Below are positions 1-8,878 of a stretch of 64,000 bases of DNA, piece by piece. Below the pieces are notes generated by a model, which was given only the letters and a program-made list of their open reading frames with translations, searched no databases and was not told where the DNA came from. The stretch is taken from assembly GCA_026002935.1 (NCBI GenBank), contig BPGH01000001.1, positions 2,033,965 to 2,097,964 on the forward strand, given 5' to 3'. The DNA comes from Acidimicrobiia bacterium. GTDB taxonomy: Bacteria; Actinomycetota; Acidimicrobiia; IMCC26256; PALSA-610. Position 1 is the stretch's first letter. Each line of letters begins with the position of its first letter. The translations under genes were made by a program, and so were the position numbers.

Positions 1-2113
1 ACTGGTCCTGGAGGGCGTCGGTCAGGTCGTCGAGCGCGAGCTGGTAGAAGGCCGTGAGCAGCGCGAGCGCCGCGAGGAGCAGCGGCATCGTGGCGCGCCG
101 GCCGGCGACCCGCCCGCTGAGCAGCGACCCGATCCCGGTGGACACGAGGATCGCGGCGAGCGTGACGGTGAGGGAGTAGGTCGGGTAGCCGAGGAACCGC
201 ACGAGGCGCTGGATCATCGTGATCTCGTAGAGCATGAAGCCGACGCCCAGGGCGAAGAAGTACACGGCGGAGGTGCCCTTGCGCGGCAGGGCGCGCCACT
301 GCCGGCGGACGAACACGAACGGGGCGAGCAGGAACACCGCCGCGTACACGGTCGCGAAGGCGAGCAGCAGCAGCAGCACGCGCTCGCCGACCGCGTCCTC
401 GGGGTCGAGCACCTCGATCGGTTCGAGGATGTCGCCGATCACGTCACGGAACGGCGTGAAGTGCCAGAAGAAGGGGGCGTCGTCGGTGATGGCGCTGATG
501 TCCTTCGGGTACGACGCGACGAGGTCCTCCACCTGCCGCGCGGTGCCGCCCGCGAGCCCCGCGAGGAGCCCGTCGCCGAGGTCGTGCCCGGGTGCGTGGA
601 CCGCGACGTGGTGGGGGATCCCGGGGATCGCGGCGACGAAACGGTCGGCCTCCCGGGCCGTGAAGGGCGTGCGCTTCACGACGATCGTGGAGAGGTCGCC
701 GCGGTCGTCGGTGAGCTCCAGCGCGAGGAGCAGGTGGTCGGCGGGGTTCTCGACCCCCAGCTGCTCGAGCGCCTCGCGGGCGGTGACCAGGTAGCGCGCG
801 GTCCGGTTCGGCCGGTTCTCGGCGTCGAGCTCGCCGAACTGCACGACCATGATCCCGTCGTCGTCGAGGTGCTCGAGCGTCTCCGCGATCATGTCCTTCG
901 TGTAGAGGTAGCTCTCCGAGAGGACGAAGGCACCCGACGACGCGGCGTTGGTCGCGGCGTAGCTGTCGGGCGCGACGAACCACACGAGGTCGTACCGGCC
1001 CTCGCTGCGCGCGAGGTAGGTGCGGCCGTCGCCCTGGTGGAGCTCGACGTCGGGGCGCTCGGCCAGCCGGCCCGTGAAGTCGGCGTACCGGTCCTCGAGC
1101 AGCGACACGGTCACCGGGTTCAGCTCGACCGCCTCCACGCGGGGGGCACCGAAGTAGATCGACGCGAGGATCTCGTTGCCGCCCGCCGACCCGATGATCA
1201 GCTCGCGCTCGGGGGGTCCACCCAGCACGCGGAACGGCAGCGCGCGGGGGTCCGTGTCGAAGCGGGTCAGCGACGCGACGTCGCCGTCGAAGCGCCAGAT
1301 CCCCGAGCCGTAGGTCGCGTCGTGCAGCAGCAGCGCCCGGTCCCCGACCGGCACGACGTCGACGCGGAACACCGGCCCCCAGCCCGAGTACTCCGCGCCG
1401 GAGCCGTCCTCCTTGCGGTCCTCGACCCGCACGTCCGGCAGCACGTCGCGCGGCACCACCACCGCCGCCAGCACCAGCGCGACCATGCCGGCGAGCACGA
1501 ACGGCGGCGACCGCCGCGCCGCGGCCCCGGCCGCGACCCCCGCGAAGACGAGCGCCGACACCATCACGACCCGCGGCGGGCCGAGCCACGAGATCAGCGG
1601 GATCGCGAGGAGGCAGCCGAGGCCCGCCCCCGCGAGGTCGGCGAAGTAGAGGCGGCCGACCGCGTCGCCGGCCCGGCCGAGCACGACGGCGACGATGACG
1701 CCGAAGGCGATGAAGGTCGCGAAGAGCGTGAGGCAGATGACGCCGAGGCGTGCGACGTTGGCGAACGACGCGCGGGTGCCGTAGTCCCAGATCGCGATGG
1801 TGTTGATCCCGATGCGCGCCACGACGAGGTAGCCGAGCGCGATCGTGACCGCCCCCCCGAGCGAGAACCAGGTGATGATCGAGCGCGTGTCCCAGCGGCG
1901 GAACGGCTTCGCCACCGCGACGAGCACCGCGCCCGACCCGACGCCGAGCAGCGAGAGGCCGATGACCAGGTAGGTGTAGTAGTACCAGAGCTTGTAGGAG
2001 ACGATGCGCGTGTAGCCCACCTCGAGGAGCAGGGCCGCGAGGCTGACGAGCGCCAGCGCGAGCCACCGCGGGATCCCGGCCGCGTCGCGGCCGGCAGGGC
2101 GGGCAGGCTGCAT
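1..2113 (-). CDS. Spermidine synthase-like integral membrane protein (3' end outside window)
   Basis: This gene runs off the left edge; 704 codons are visible from an ATG at 2113. The N-terminal third has several membrane segments (for example around LALALVSLAALLLEVGYTRI). A soluble AdoMet-binding Rossmann domain follows: LIIGSAGGNE near residue 305, then VEAVELNP and, later, YDLVWFVAPDSYAAT. A second membrane domain begins near residue 615 with FFALGVGFMLYEITMIQRL, a motif typical of membrane-embedded spermidine synthase homologues in bacteria. The fold is that of polyamine aminopropyltransferases, but members with two membrane domains are mostly uncharacterised, so polyamine synthesis should not be assumed. 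It lies downstream of the acyltransferase gene in the same direction, inside the envelope glycan locus. Confidence 0.8.
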   Translation of the reverse strand, partial: MQPARPAGRDAAGIPRWLALALVSLAALLLEVGYTRIVSYKLWYYYTYLVIGLSLLGVGSGAVLVAVAKPFRRWDTRSIITWFSLGGAVTIALGYLVVARIGINTIAIWDYGTRASFANVARLGVICLTLFATFIAFGVIVAVVLGRAGDAVGRLYFADLAGAGLGCLLAIPLISWLGPPRVVMVSALVFAGVAAGAAARRSPPFVLAGMVALVLAAVVVPRDVLPDVRVEDRKEDGSGAEYSGWGPVFRVDVVPVGDRALLLHDATYGSGIWRFDGDVASLTRFDTDPRALPFRVLGGPPERELIIGSAGGNEILASIYFGAPRVEAVELNPVTVSLLEDRYADFTGRLAERPDVELHQGDGRTYLARSEGRYDLVWFVAPDSYAATNAASSGAFVLSESYLYTKDMIAETLEHLDDDGIMVVQFGELDAENRPNRTARYLVTAREALEQLGVENPADHLLLALELTDDRGDLSTIVVKRTPFTAREADRFVAAIPGIPHHVAVHAPGHDLGDGLLAGLAGGTARQVEDLVASYPKDISAITDDAPFFWHFTPFRDVIGDILEPIEVLDPEDAVGERVLLLLLAFATVYAAVFLLAPFVFVRRQWRALPRKGTSAVYFFALGVGFMLYEITMIQRLVRFLGYPTYSLTVTLAAILVSTGIGSLLSGRVAGRRATMPLLLAALALLTAFYQLALDDLTDALQDQ

Positions 2114-2155
2114 CGTGGAGGTCCCCCGGTGGCGCTCGGGACGGGCGGTCCGGAC

Positions 2156-2177
2156 GCCCGGGCAGCGTAGCCCGGGC
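2156..2177 (-). terminator. GC-rich hairpin, possible terminator
   Basis: Two copies of GCCCGGGC separated by AGCGTA can form a perfect 8-bp stem with a 6-nt loop. The hairpin lies between the stop of the acyltransferase gene (2202) and the start of the next minus-strand gene (2113). There is no T run, so it may be only a weak or Rho-assisted terminator. Confidence 0.4.
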
Positions 2178-2201
2178 CGGCCCGGCGGGGCCGCATCCGC
2201 G

Positions 2202-4196
2202 TCAGCGCGCGACGCCCGCCGCGAGAGGGGTCGGCCGCGTCGCGTGCCGGTCGGCCAGCGCGCGCTCGATCTCGGGGAGGAGCCACTTCGCGACGACGCG
2301 TGCGCCGAGCGGGGAGAGGTGGCTGCGGTCGTAGCTGCGCACCTTGATCCCGTCGATCGTGTCGGTCCACGTGCCCGCCGGGTTCAGGAACGCGTTGAGG
2401 TCGAGCACCCGCACCGCGACGCGCTTCGATGCGACGTCGCGGACGATCGCGTTCCAGCGGTCGACCCACGGCTCGTGCAGGGGCGATCGCTCGACCTCGA
2501 CGCGTTGCGGCCAGCCGAGCCGGTAGTAAGGCGTCGTGAGCAGCAGCACCCTTGCGCCGGTCGAGCTCAGCACGTCGAGCGCCTCGCCGAGCTCCGCGCG
2601 CGCGAGCGCCTCGCCCTCGGGGGTGTCGAACCGCACGACGCGCCCGTCGATGCGCCGGTCGAAGGCGTCCTGCGCACCGAAGAGCCCGACGACGACCTCG
2701 GGGCGGAACTCGGCGAGCTGCGCCGGCCACCGTTCGCGCCACCCCGGGAGGCAGCGCGGCTCCACGCCGCGCCACTCGGCGAACCAACGGTCGCCGACGT
2801 CGGTCGCGATGCCGCAGCCCGGCACCGCCGCGTTCCACACGAGCAGGTCGTGGTCGGGCGCGTACCGTTCGAGTCCCGGTGCGAGGCTGTCGGCGACGGA
2901 GTCGCCGACGACCATCACGCGCCGCGGTTCCGGCGCGGGTGCCGCCACGCGGGCGTCCCGGCGCGCGGCCACCGCCTCCGGCGGGCGCAGCTCGGACGCC
3001 TCCACGTCGCGGAACGCGGGCGGCACGGCCCCGGCCGTCGCCACGACCACGGCCGCGACGAGCGCCGTCGCCCCCGCGGGGAGCGCGACGCGCACGGCGC
3101 GCGGGCTGCCGGCGCCCCGGCGGATCGGCTGTTCCACGAGCGCGAACGACGCCGTCGCGACGGCGAAGGTGACGGCCAGCCGCAGGGCGAGCAGCGCGGG
3201 GCCGCGCAGGCCCGTGCGGGCCTCGTCGAGCAGCACGTACACGGGCCAGTGCCACAGGTACAGGCCGTAGGAGATCGTGCCGACCCACCGCAGGGGCCGC
3301 ACCGACAGCGCCCTCGCGAGCGGCCCGGGCCGGACGGGCTGCGTCGCGCTCGCGATCACGAGCGCGACGAGCACGGCCGTGAGCGCGAAGCCGCCGCGGT
3401 ACTGCCACGGGTCGCGATCGGACGTCGTGGCCCACGCGGCGGCGAGCACCGCGGCCGCGGCGAGCGCGCCGCCGTGCAGGACGAGGCTCCCCGCGCGCCC
3501 GCGCACCGGTCCGCGGCGCGCCGCGACCGTCGCGAGGAGGGCGCCGACCGCGAGCGACTGCACCCGCGTGTCGGTGCCGTAGTACACGCGCGACGGGTCG
3601 GCGCCGGGCTCGTACAGCACCGCCATCCACACCGCGGACGCCGCCGCGAGCACCCCGCACGCGACGCCGAGGGCGCGCACGGAGCCGCGGCGGAGGCGGA
3701 GCACCCCGAGCACGAACAGCGGCCACAGGAGGTAGAACTGCTCCTCGATCGCGAGCGACCACGTGTGCCGCAGCGGTGACGGCGACGCGTACTGCTCGAA
3801 GTACGACTGCTCCGAGAGGATCTGGTGCCAGTTCGCCGCGTAGCCGAGCGTGGCGAGCGCGTCGGCGCGCAGGCCGGGCAGCTCCACCGGGCGGGCGACG
3901 AACGCCGCGTACGCCGCGACCGCGGCGACCACGAGGGCGAGGGCGGGCAGGAGGCGCCGGGCACGGCGCGCCCAGAACGCGGCCAGGTCGATCCGCCCGG
4001 TCCGGTCGTGCTCCGCGAGCAGCAGGCTGGTGATGAGGAACCCGCTGAGCACGAAGAACGCGTCGACCCCGAGGTAGCCGCCGGCCGCCCACGGCACGTC
4101 CGCGTGGTACAGGAGCACCGCCACGACCGCGGCGGCCCGCAGGCCGTCGAGTGCGGGCATGTAGCGCAGGTCGCCCGCCGGTGTCGCGTCCGCCAT
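2202..4196 (-). CDS. Acyltransferase 3 (OafA-type) with C-terminal SGNH domain
   Basis: This 664-residue protein has the two-part layout of OafA/OatA-like O-acetyltransferases. The N-terminal membrane acyltransferase-3 domain opens with YMPALDGLRAAAVVAVLLYH, which carries the catalytic-type histidine, and has about ten membrane segments ending near residue 380. The extracytoplasmic SGNH-hydrolase-like domain begins at VMVVGDSVADSL (GDS block, near residue 430) and ends with SHLSPLGARVV, the usual place of the catalytic Asp/His pair. Such proteins move acetyl or other acyl groups onto exported polysaccharide or peptidoglycan. It lies 63 bp downstream of a membrane glycosyltransferase gene on the same strand, so co-transcription is likely. 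The acceptor cannot be told from the sequence. Confidence 0.9.
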   Translation of the reverse strand: MADATPAGDLRYMPALDGLRAAAVVAVLLYHADVPWAAGGYLGVDAFFVLSGFLITSLLLAEHDRTGRIDLAAFWARRARRLLPALALVVAAVAAYAAFVARPVELPGLRADALATLGYAANWHQILSEQSYFEQYASPSPLRHTWSLAIEEQFYLLWPLFVLGVLRLRRGSVRALGVACGVLAAASAVWMAVLYEPGADPSRVYYGTDTRVQSLAVGALLATVAARRGPVRGRAGSLVLHGGALAAAAVLAAAWATTSDRDPWQYRGGFALTAVLVALVIASATQPVRPGPLARALSVRPLRWVGTISYGLYLWHWPVYVLLDEARTGLRGPALLALRLAVTFAVATASFALVEQPIRRGAGSPRAVRVALPAGATALVAAVVVATAGAVPPAFRDVEASELRPPEAVAARRDARVAAPAPEPRRVMVVGDSVADSLAPGLERYAPDHDLLVWNAAVPGCGIATDVGDRWFAEWRGVEPRCLPGWRERWPAQLAEFRPEVVVGLFGAQDAFDRRIDGRVVRFDTPEGEALARAELGEALDVLSSTGARVLLLTTPYYRLGWPQRVEVERSPLHEPWVDRWNAIVRDVASKRVAVRVLDLNAFLNPAGTWTDTIDGIKVRSYDRSHLSPLGARVVAKWLLPEIERALADRHATRPTPLAAGVAR

Positions 4197-4259
4197 GGGT
4201 GTCGTCCTGCTCGTGGCCTCGCTGCGGGCGTCGGGGAGGGGAACCGTGGTCGGGCGACG

Positions 4260-6335
4260 TTAGTCCAGTCCTGCTGCCGCGTCACCACCCTCCGTGAGAT
4301 CCCGGCAGAAGGGCGCGTGGTCGGGCCCGAGGGCCGCCGGCCCGTCGAAGTCGAGCGCCGGATCCGCGTCGTCCCGGCCCGCGACGCGGATCGGGTCGGG
4401 CCCGACGAGGTACGCGAGGCCGAGCACCGAGCGGCCCGCGACGGACACGTCCACGACCCCGAGCCGGTTGTCGACGAGCAGGTCGACGGTCAGGGTGCGG
4501 TCCGGCGGGAGGCGGACGGGATCGCTGCGCACGGGCCGGGCGACGCGGGGCGAGGTCAGGACGAAGCGGACGTGGCCGCTCCCGTCGGGGGCGGCGGCGA
4601 TGCGGTCGGCGTCGGCCCCGGTGCCGGCGACCGCGACCGTGCCGCCGGCCGCACCGGCGGGGAAGCCGAGACGGAGGCGGAAACGGCCGGTGGCCGCGGT
4701 GCGCTCGATCGGGTACCACCGGGTGCCGTCCGACCAGTAGACGCCGGCGCAGTCGCCGAGCACGAGGAGCGTCCCGGCGGGGGCGGGTTCGCCGAGGGCG
4801 GACCCGCGGCGCACGGGCGGGGGCGACGCGAAGGGCAGGCGCCGCGCGACCTCGTGCTGGAAGCGGACGAACGCGGCCCGCTCGGCGTCGGTCGTGAACG
4901 GGCTGTAGGCGCGCTGGTACTGGACCGCGAGCGCGACGGCGACGGCCGCCGAGGCGGCGGCCAGCACCGCGGCCGCGCATGCGAGCACGGCCTTCGTGCG
5001 CCGCGACGCGAGCCGCGGCACGAAGCGGCCGACCGCGCCGAACGCGGCGGTGGCGCCCAGCACGCCGAGCAGCGGGAGCAGGTCCGCGTGGTAGCGCTGG
5101 TTGACGAAGGGGATCGTGAGGACCCCGACGCCGCCGAACGCCGCGCCGAGCGCCGGGGCCCGCAGGGGCGCGAGGTCGCGCGCCGACCACCGGCGCGGGA
5201 GGACGAGGGCGACCGCGCCGGCCGCGGCGAGCGCGAACAGCAGCGGCGCCGACGCGGGCAGGGCCGCCGCGGGGTCGATCGCCGCGAAGGTGACCTCGCC
5301 GACGACGCGCGCGCGCGACGGGAACGTGACCCACGGGAAGGCGCCGTCGAGCCCGAGCCCGTCGGGCCGGAGCAGCGCGGCGAGGTTCGTCGGCAGGAAC
5401 TTCGCCGCGAAGAGGCTGCCGCCCGTGCCGGCGAAGATGTGCGGGCGCACGGGATCGATCACCGTGGCGACCTGGTCCGCGATCGGCAGCCGCCACGGGT
5501 GACCGAAGCGCGCCAGGTTGACGGCGGCGTACGCGCCGATCGGGGCGGCGAGCGCGACCGCGAGGCCGGGGAGGTGCGACGCGCCGCCGGCGGGCGGGAG
5601 GCCGAACCACGCGGCGGGGCGGGCGAGCGCGGGCCGGCCCCACCGGCGGGCCGCGAGGACGAGCGCGCGCCCGGCGAGCACGACGCCGAGCGCGACGACG
5701 GGCCCGATCCCGACGGAGCTGCGCGTCAGCAGCGCGAGTCCGGTCGCGCCCCCGGCGAGCGCGACGCCCCGTCCCGACGGCCGGCGGAGGAACCCGAGCA
5801 GCGCGGCGAACGCCGCGACGGCCCACGCCGCGCCCCACAGCTCCGCCTCGTGGTACACGACGGGGCGGCTGGCGAGGAACGGCACGACCGAGCCCGCACC
5901 GACCGTGAACGTGAAGCACGCGGCGAGCGCGGCCTCGAAGCGGCCGACCGGTGCACCGGCGTGCGCGACCTCGCGCGCCCGCCACGCGAGGCGGACGGTC
6001 GCGACCATCAGCACCGCGAACGCGGCGAGCAGGGAGAGCTGCGTGAGGCGCCCGTCGTACCGGTCGGTGAGGGCGGCGACGGGCAGGCGCAGCAGGGTCG
6101 GCCAGGGCCCGAAGTACGTGTAGGCCTTGCCGTCCACGATGAACGCCTCGAAGCCGAGCCGGTCGCGGGGGATGTCCCAGTGCCCGTCGAGGAGTGCGTG
6201 CGCCTGCGCGTCGTAGAACCCCGCGAGGTCGTGGCGCTGGAGCAGGTCGAGGCGGCCGAGCGTCACCAACCACGTGAAGGGCACCGCGGCCGCCGCGCCA
6301 CCGAGCGCGCCGGCCCGGGCGAACAGGCGGTCCAC
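4260..6335 (-). CDS. Multi-spanning membrane glycosyltransferase-like protein (GT-C style)
   Basis: I place the start at a GTG at 6335 (V-DRLFARAGALGGAAAAVP), giving 691 residues. Sequence further upstream is arginine/proline-rich repeat-derived sequence and does not look coding. The first 500 residues have about ten to twelve hydrophobic segments. An early loop has FYDAQAHALLDGHWDIP, and the acidic-loop segment YTYFGPWPTLLRLPVAA follows; this is the arrangement of polyprenol-phosphate-sugar dependent GT-C enzymes. The last 190 residues (from about DGTRWYPIERTAATGRF) are soluble and predicted beta-rich, with RTLTVDLLVDNRLGVVDV near the end. The gene is divergent from the FAD oxidoreductase gene. 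The donor and acceptor are unknown. Confidence 0.7.
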   Translation of the reverse strand: MDRLFARAGALGGAAAAVPFTWLVTLGRLDLLQRHDLAGFYDAQAHALLDGHWDIPRDRLGFEAFIVDGKAYTYFGPWPTLLRLPVAALTDRYDGRLTQLSLLAAFAVLMVATVRLAWRAREVAHAGAPVGRFEAALAACFTFTVGAGSVVPFLASRPVVYHEAELWGAAWAVAAFAALLGFLRRPSGRGVALAGGATGLALLTRSSVGIGPVVALGVVLAGRALVLAARRWGRPALARPAAWFGLPPAGGASHLPGLAVALAAPIGAYAAVNLARFGHPWRLPIADQVATVIDPVRPHIFAGTGGSLFAAKFLPTNLAALLRPDGLGLDGAFPWVTFPSRARVVGEVTFAAIDPAAALPASAPLLFALAAAGAVALVLPRRWSARDLAPLRAPALGAAFGGVGVLTIPFVNQRYHADLLPLLGVLGATAAFGAVGRFVPRLASRRTKAVLACAAAVLAAASAAVAVALAVQYQRAYSPFTTDAERAAFVRFQHEVARRLPFASPPPVRRGSALGEPAPAGTLLVLGDCAGVYWSDGTRWYPIERTAATGRFRLRLGFPAGAAGGTVAVAGTGADADRIAAAPDGSGHVRFVLTSPRVARPVRSDPVRLPPDRTLTVDLLVDNRLGVVDVSVAGRSVLGLAYLVGPDPIRVAGRDDADPALDFDGPAALGPDHAPFCRDLTEGGDAAAGLD

Positions 6336-6438
6336 GGCCGGCAACTGTACGGCCGGGGACCGGTACCGGCCGCGGCGCGCCGCGGTCCGTAGACTGGCCG
6401 GCGGCCCGCCCCGGTGACGGCGGGCCGTGACGCGACGC

Positions 6439-6503
6439 CGTGACGGATCGCCGTGACGGATCGGCGTGACGGATCGGCGTGACGGATCGGCGTGACGGAT
6501 GCG
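6439..6503 (+). repeat. Five tandem 13-bp repeats (CGTGACGGATCGG)
   Basis: Units start at 6439, 6452, 6465, 6478 and 6491. The middle three are identical (CGTGACGGATCGG); the first ends in C and the last is degenerate after CGTGACGGAT. Weaker GTGACG copies precede the array from about 6413. It lies in the 296-bp gap between the divergent genes at 6335 and 6632 and does not keep a reading frame. Confidence 0.9.
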
Positions 6504-6570
6504 GCGGCGGGCACGACACGGAGGCCCGCGACGGAGGGGCCACGACGGACGCCGGCACGAGGCGGCGACG

Positions 6571-6606
6571 GGGAAGCCACGTGGGAAGCCACGAAGAAGC
6601 CAGGGC
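6571..6606 (+). repeat. Tandem 12-bp repeat (GGGAAGCCACGT)
   Basis: GGGAAGCCACGT (6571-6582) is followed directly by GGGAAGCCACGA (6583-6594) and a degenerate third unit AGAAGCCAGGGC. It lies between the 13-bp array and the start of the FAD oxidoreductase gene, so it would be part of a long 5' leader if transcription starts upstream. Confidence 0.8.
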
Positions 6607-6631
6607 GAGGAAGCAGGACGAGGAAGGACGC

Positions 6632-8119
6632 GTGAGCTCGACGGGCGCAATCGACCACCCGGTCCCCGACGCCGCGGCCCAGCCGGAGATCGTCGTCATC
6701 GGCGCGGGCCCGGCCGGCCTCACCGCGGCCTACGTGCTGAGCAAGCGCGGCGTGACCGCGACGGTGCTGGAGGCCGACTCGGTGGTCGGCGGGATCAGCC
6801 GCACCGCCGAGCGCGACGGCTGGCGGTTCGACATCGGCGGGCACCGCTTCTTCACGAAGGTGAAGGCGGTCGAGGACGTGTGGTTCGAGATCCTCGGGCC
6901 CGAGGACTTCCTGCGCCGCCCGCGCCTGAGCCGCATCTACTACCGCGGCAAGTTCTACGACTACCCGATCAGCGCGATGAACGCGTTGCGCAACCTCGGG
7001 CTCGTCGAGGCGGTGCGGTGCGTGCTGTCGTACGTGTGGGTGCGCGTCCGGCCGCCGAAGGACACCTCCACGCTCGAGGGCTTCGTCGCGTCACGGTTCG
7101 GATGGCGCCTGTACCGCCACTTCTTCAAGACCCAGAGCGAGAAGGTGTGGGGGGTCCCCTGCGACCAGATCCAGGCCGACTGGGGCGCGCAGCGGATCAA
7201 GAACCTCTCGCTGTTCCGCGCGGTGTGGGAGGCGCTCAAGCCCGGCTGGGTGAAGGCCCGCACGGCCAAGGCGAAGCAGGTGACGAGCCTCATCGAGGAG
7301 TTCAACTACCCGAAGTACGGACCGGGCCAGATGTGGGAGCGGTGCGCCGAGATCGTCTCCGCGCGGGGCACGAAGCTCGTCCTCGACGCGACGGTGACCC
7401 GCATCGAGCACCGCGACGGCCGCGCGGTCGCCGTCACCGCGGTCACCGACGGCGCGCAGACGCGCTACCCGGTCACGCACGTGATCTCGTCGATGCCCAT
7501 CGGCGCCCTCCTGCGGGCCATGGACCCGCCCCCGCCGCCCGAGGTGATGCGGGCCGCAGCGTCGTTGCGGTACCGCGACTTCATCACGGTGGCGCTCGTC
7601 GTGCCCGAGGAGGACGGGTTCCCCGACAACTGGATCTACGTCAACGACCCCAGCGTCAAGGTCGGCCGGATCCAGAACTTCGGCCGGTGGTCGCCGTACC
7701 TCGTGAAGGAGGGCCGCACCTGTCTCGGGCTCGAGCTCTTCGTGCAGGAGGGCGACGAGTGGTGGACGATGGCCGACGAGGACCTCGTCGAGAACGGCAA
7801 GCGGGAACTGTGCCGGATCGGCCTGCTCTCGGACCCGTCACGGGTCGAGGCCGGCTACGTGGTGCGGATGCCGAAGGCGTACCCGTTCTACGACGCGGCC
7901 TTCAAGGAGAACGTCGCCACGATGCGCGCCTGGCTCGAGCAGCACACGCCCAACGTGTTCCCGGTCGGGCGCAACGGGATGCACCGCTACAACAACCAGG
8001 ACCACTCGATGCTCACCGCGATGCTCTCGGTGGAGAACATCTTCGGCGCCCGTCACGACGTGTGGTCGGTCAACGTGGAAGCGGAGTACCACGAGGAGCG
8101 CGTCGGCGACGGGTCCTGA
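6632..8119 (+). CDS. FAD-dependent amine-oxidase-like oxidoreductase
   Basis: I chose the GTG at 6632 because AGGAAGGA (6621-6628) sits just upstream and the Rossmann motif EIVVIGAGPAGLTAAYVLSK (residues 19-38) follows at the usual distance; this gives 495 residues. The second FAD block GGHRFFTKVKAVEDVW and the C-terminal block with HRYNNQDHSMLTAM near the end are typical of the protoporphyrinogen oxidase/UDP-galactopyranose mutase-like branch often found in polysaccharide loci (family knowledge). The substrate is not evident. Its 3' end overlaps that of the convergent mannosyltransferase gene by 50 bp. It may act on a lipid-linked sugar or lipid carrier made by the neighbouring genes (inference). 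Confidence 0.85.
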   Translation: MSSTGAIDHPVPDAAAQPEIVVIGAGPAGLTAAYVLSKRGVTATVLEADSVVGGISRTAERDGWRFDIGGHRFFTKVKAVEDVWFEILGPEDFLRRPRLSRIYYRGKFYDYPISAMNALRNLGLVEAVRCVLSYVWVRVRPPKDTSTLEGFVASRFGWRLYRHFFKTQSEKVWGVPCDQIQADWGAQRIKNLSLFRAVWEALKPGWVKARTAKAKQVTSLIEEFNYPKYGPGQMWERCAEIVSARGTKLVLDATVTRIEHRDGRAVAVTAVTDGAQTRYPVTHVISSMPIGALLRAMDPPPPPEVMRAAASLRYRDFITVALVVPEEDGFPDNWIYVNDPSVKVGRIQNFGRWSPYLVKEGRTCLGLELFVQEGDEWWTMADEDLVENGKRELCRIGLLSDPSRVEAGYVVRMPKAYPFYDAAFKENVATMRAWLEQHTPNVFPVGRNGMHRYNNQDHSMLTAMLSVENIFGARHDVWSVNVEAEYHEERVGDGS

Positions 8120-8846
8120 CGGCCCGGGCCGCCGGCCGCAGCACGCGGTCGCGCAGCCCCCACCAGGTGACCAGCACCAGCTCCTCGAAGGCCACCGCCA
8201 GCGTCATCTTGGAGTGGCCGCGCACGCGGTCGGTGAACACGATCGGGACCTGGGCGATGCGGCCGCCCCAGCGCCACACGCGGTACGCGAGCTCGATCTG
8301 GAAGCCGTAGCCCTTGGAACGGGTGTTCGCGTAGTCCACCTGCACGAGCGCCTCGGCGACGTACGCACGGAAGCCCGAGGTCGCGTCGCTGACCGGCAGG
8401 CCGAGCACGAGGGTCGTGTACCGGTTCCCCCACTTCGAGAGCGCGCGCCGGAACCACGGCCAGTGGGGGACCGACCCGCCGGGCACGTAGCGCGAGCCGA
8501 TCGCGACCGCGGCGCCGCGCTCGACCTGCGCGAGCAGGGCGGGGATCGCCGCGGGGTCGTGCGAGAGGTCGGCGTCCATCTGCACCAGCACGTCGTAGCC
8601 GCGGGCCAGCCCGACGCTGAACCCGGCGCGGTAGGCGTCGCCGAGGCCGATCTTGCGGGGCCGGCGCAGCACCTCGATCCCGCCGAGCTCGGCGGCCGCC
8701 TTCTCGGCGAGATCCGCGGTCGCGTCGGGGCTGTTGTCGTCGACGACGAGCACGTCGGCCTCGGGGACCGCGGCGCGGACGCGCTGCAGGAATTCCTCGA
8801 TGTTCTGGGCCTCTTCGTACGTCGGGGTGACGACGAGCGTCCGCAC
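8070..8846 (-). CDS. Polyprenol-phosphate mannosyltransferase (GT2, DPM1-like)
   Basis: The protein of 258 residues (GTG start at 8846, 32 bp after the upstream stop) is a complete GT2 catalytic domain. It has LVVTPTYEEAQNIEEFL at the N-terminus, VVDDNSPDATADLAEK near 35-50, the metal/nucleotide DxD motif in VQMDADLSHDP (D91, D93), IGSRYVPGGSVPHWPWFRR, and KGYGFQIELAYR followed by DRVRGHSKMT. These blocks are characteristic of dolichol/polyprenol-phosphate mannose synthases, which load mannose (or another hexose) from the GDP-sugar onto polyprenyl phosphate at the cytoplasmic membrane face. There is no C-terminal GtrA-like membrane domain. The product is a plausible donor for the GT-C enzymes around it. 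It forms an operon with the membrane protein gene at 8879-10573. Confidence 0.9.
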   Translation of the reverse strand: MRTLVVTPTYEEAQNIEEFLQRVRAAVPEADVLVVDDNSPDATADLAEKAAAELGGIEVLRRPRKIGLGDAYRAGFSVGLARGYDVLVQMDADLSHDPAAIPALLAQVERGAAVAIGSRYVPGGSVPHWPWFRRALSKWGNRYTTLVLGLPVSDATSGFRAYVAEALVQVDYANTRSKGYGFQIELAYRVWRWGGRIAQVPIVFTDRVRGHSKMTLAVAFEELVLVTWWGLRDRVLRPAARAVRTRRRRAPRGTPLPR

Positions 8847-8878
8847 GAACGGTGCAATGTAGCGGTTTCGCCCCCGGG

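Noticed and set aside
461-2170. Long plus-strand open frames opposite the first genes (also at 3825-6392, 8852-10590 and 58315-60340)
   Set aside because: They are Arg/Gly/Ala/Asp-rich mirror readings caused by 74% GC and have no recognisable motif.
6439-6503. The 13-bp array as a CRISPR
   Set aside because: The units are directly adjacent with no spacers and are too short.
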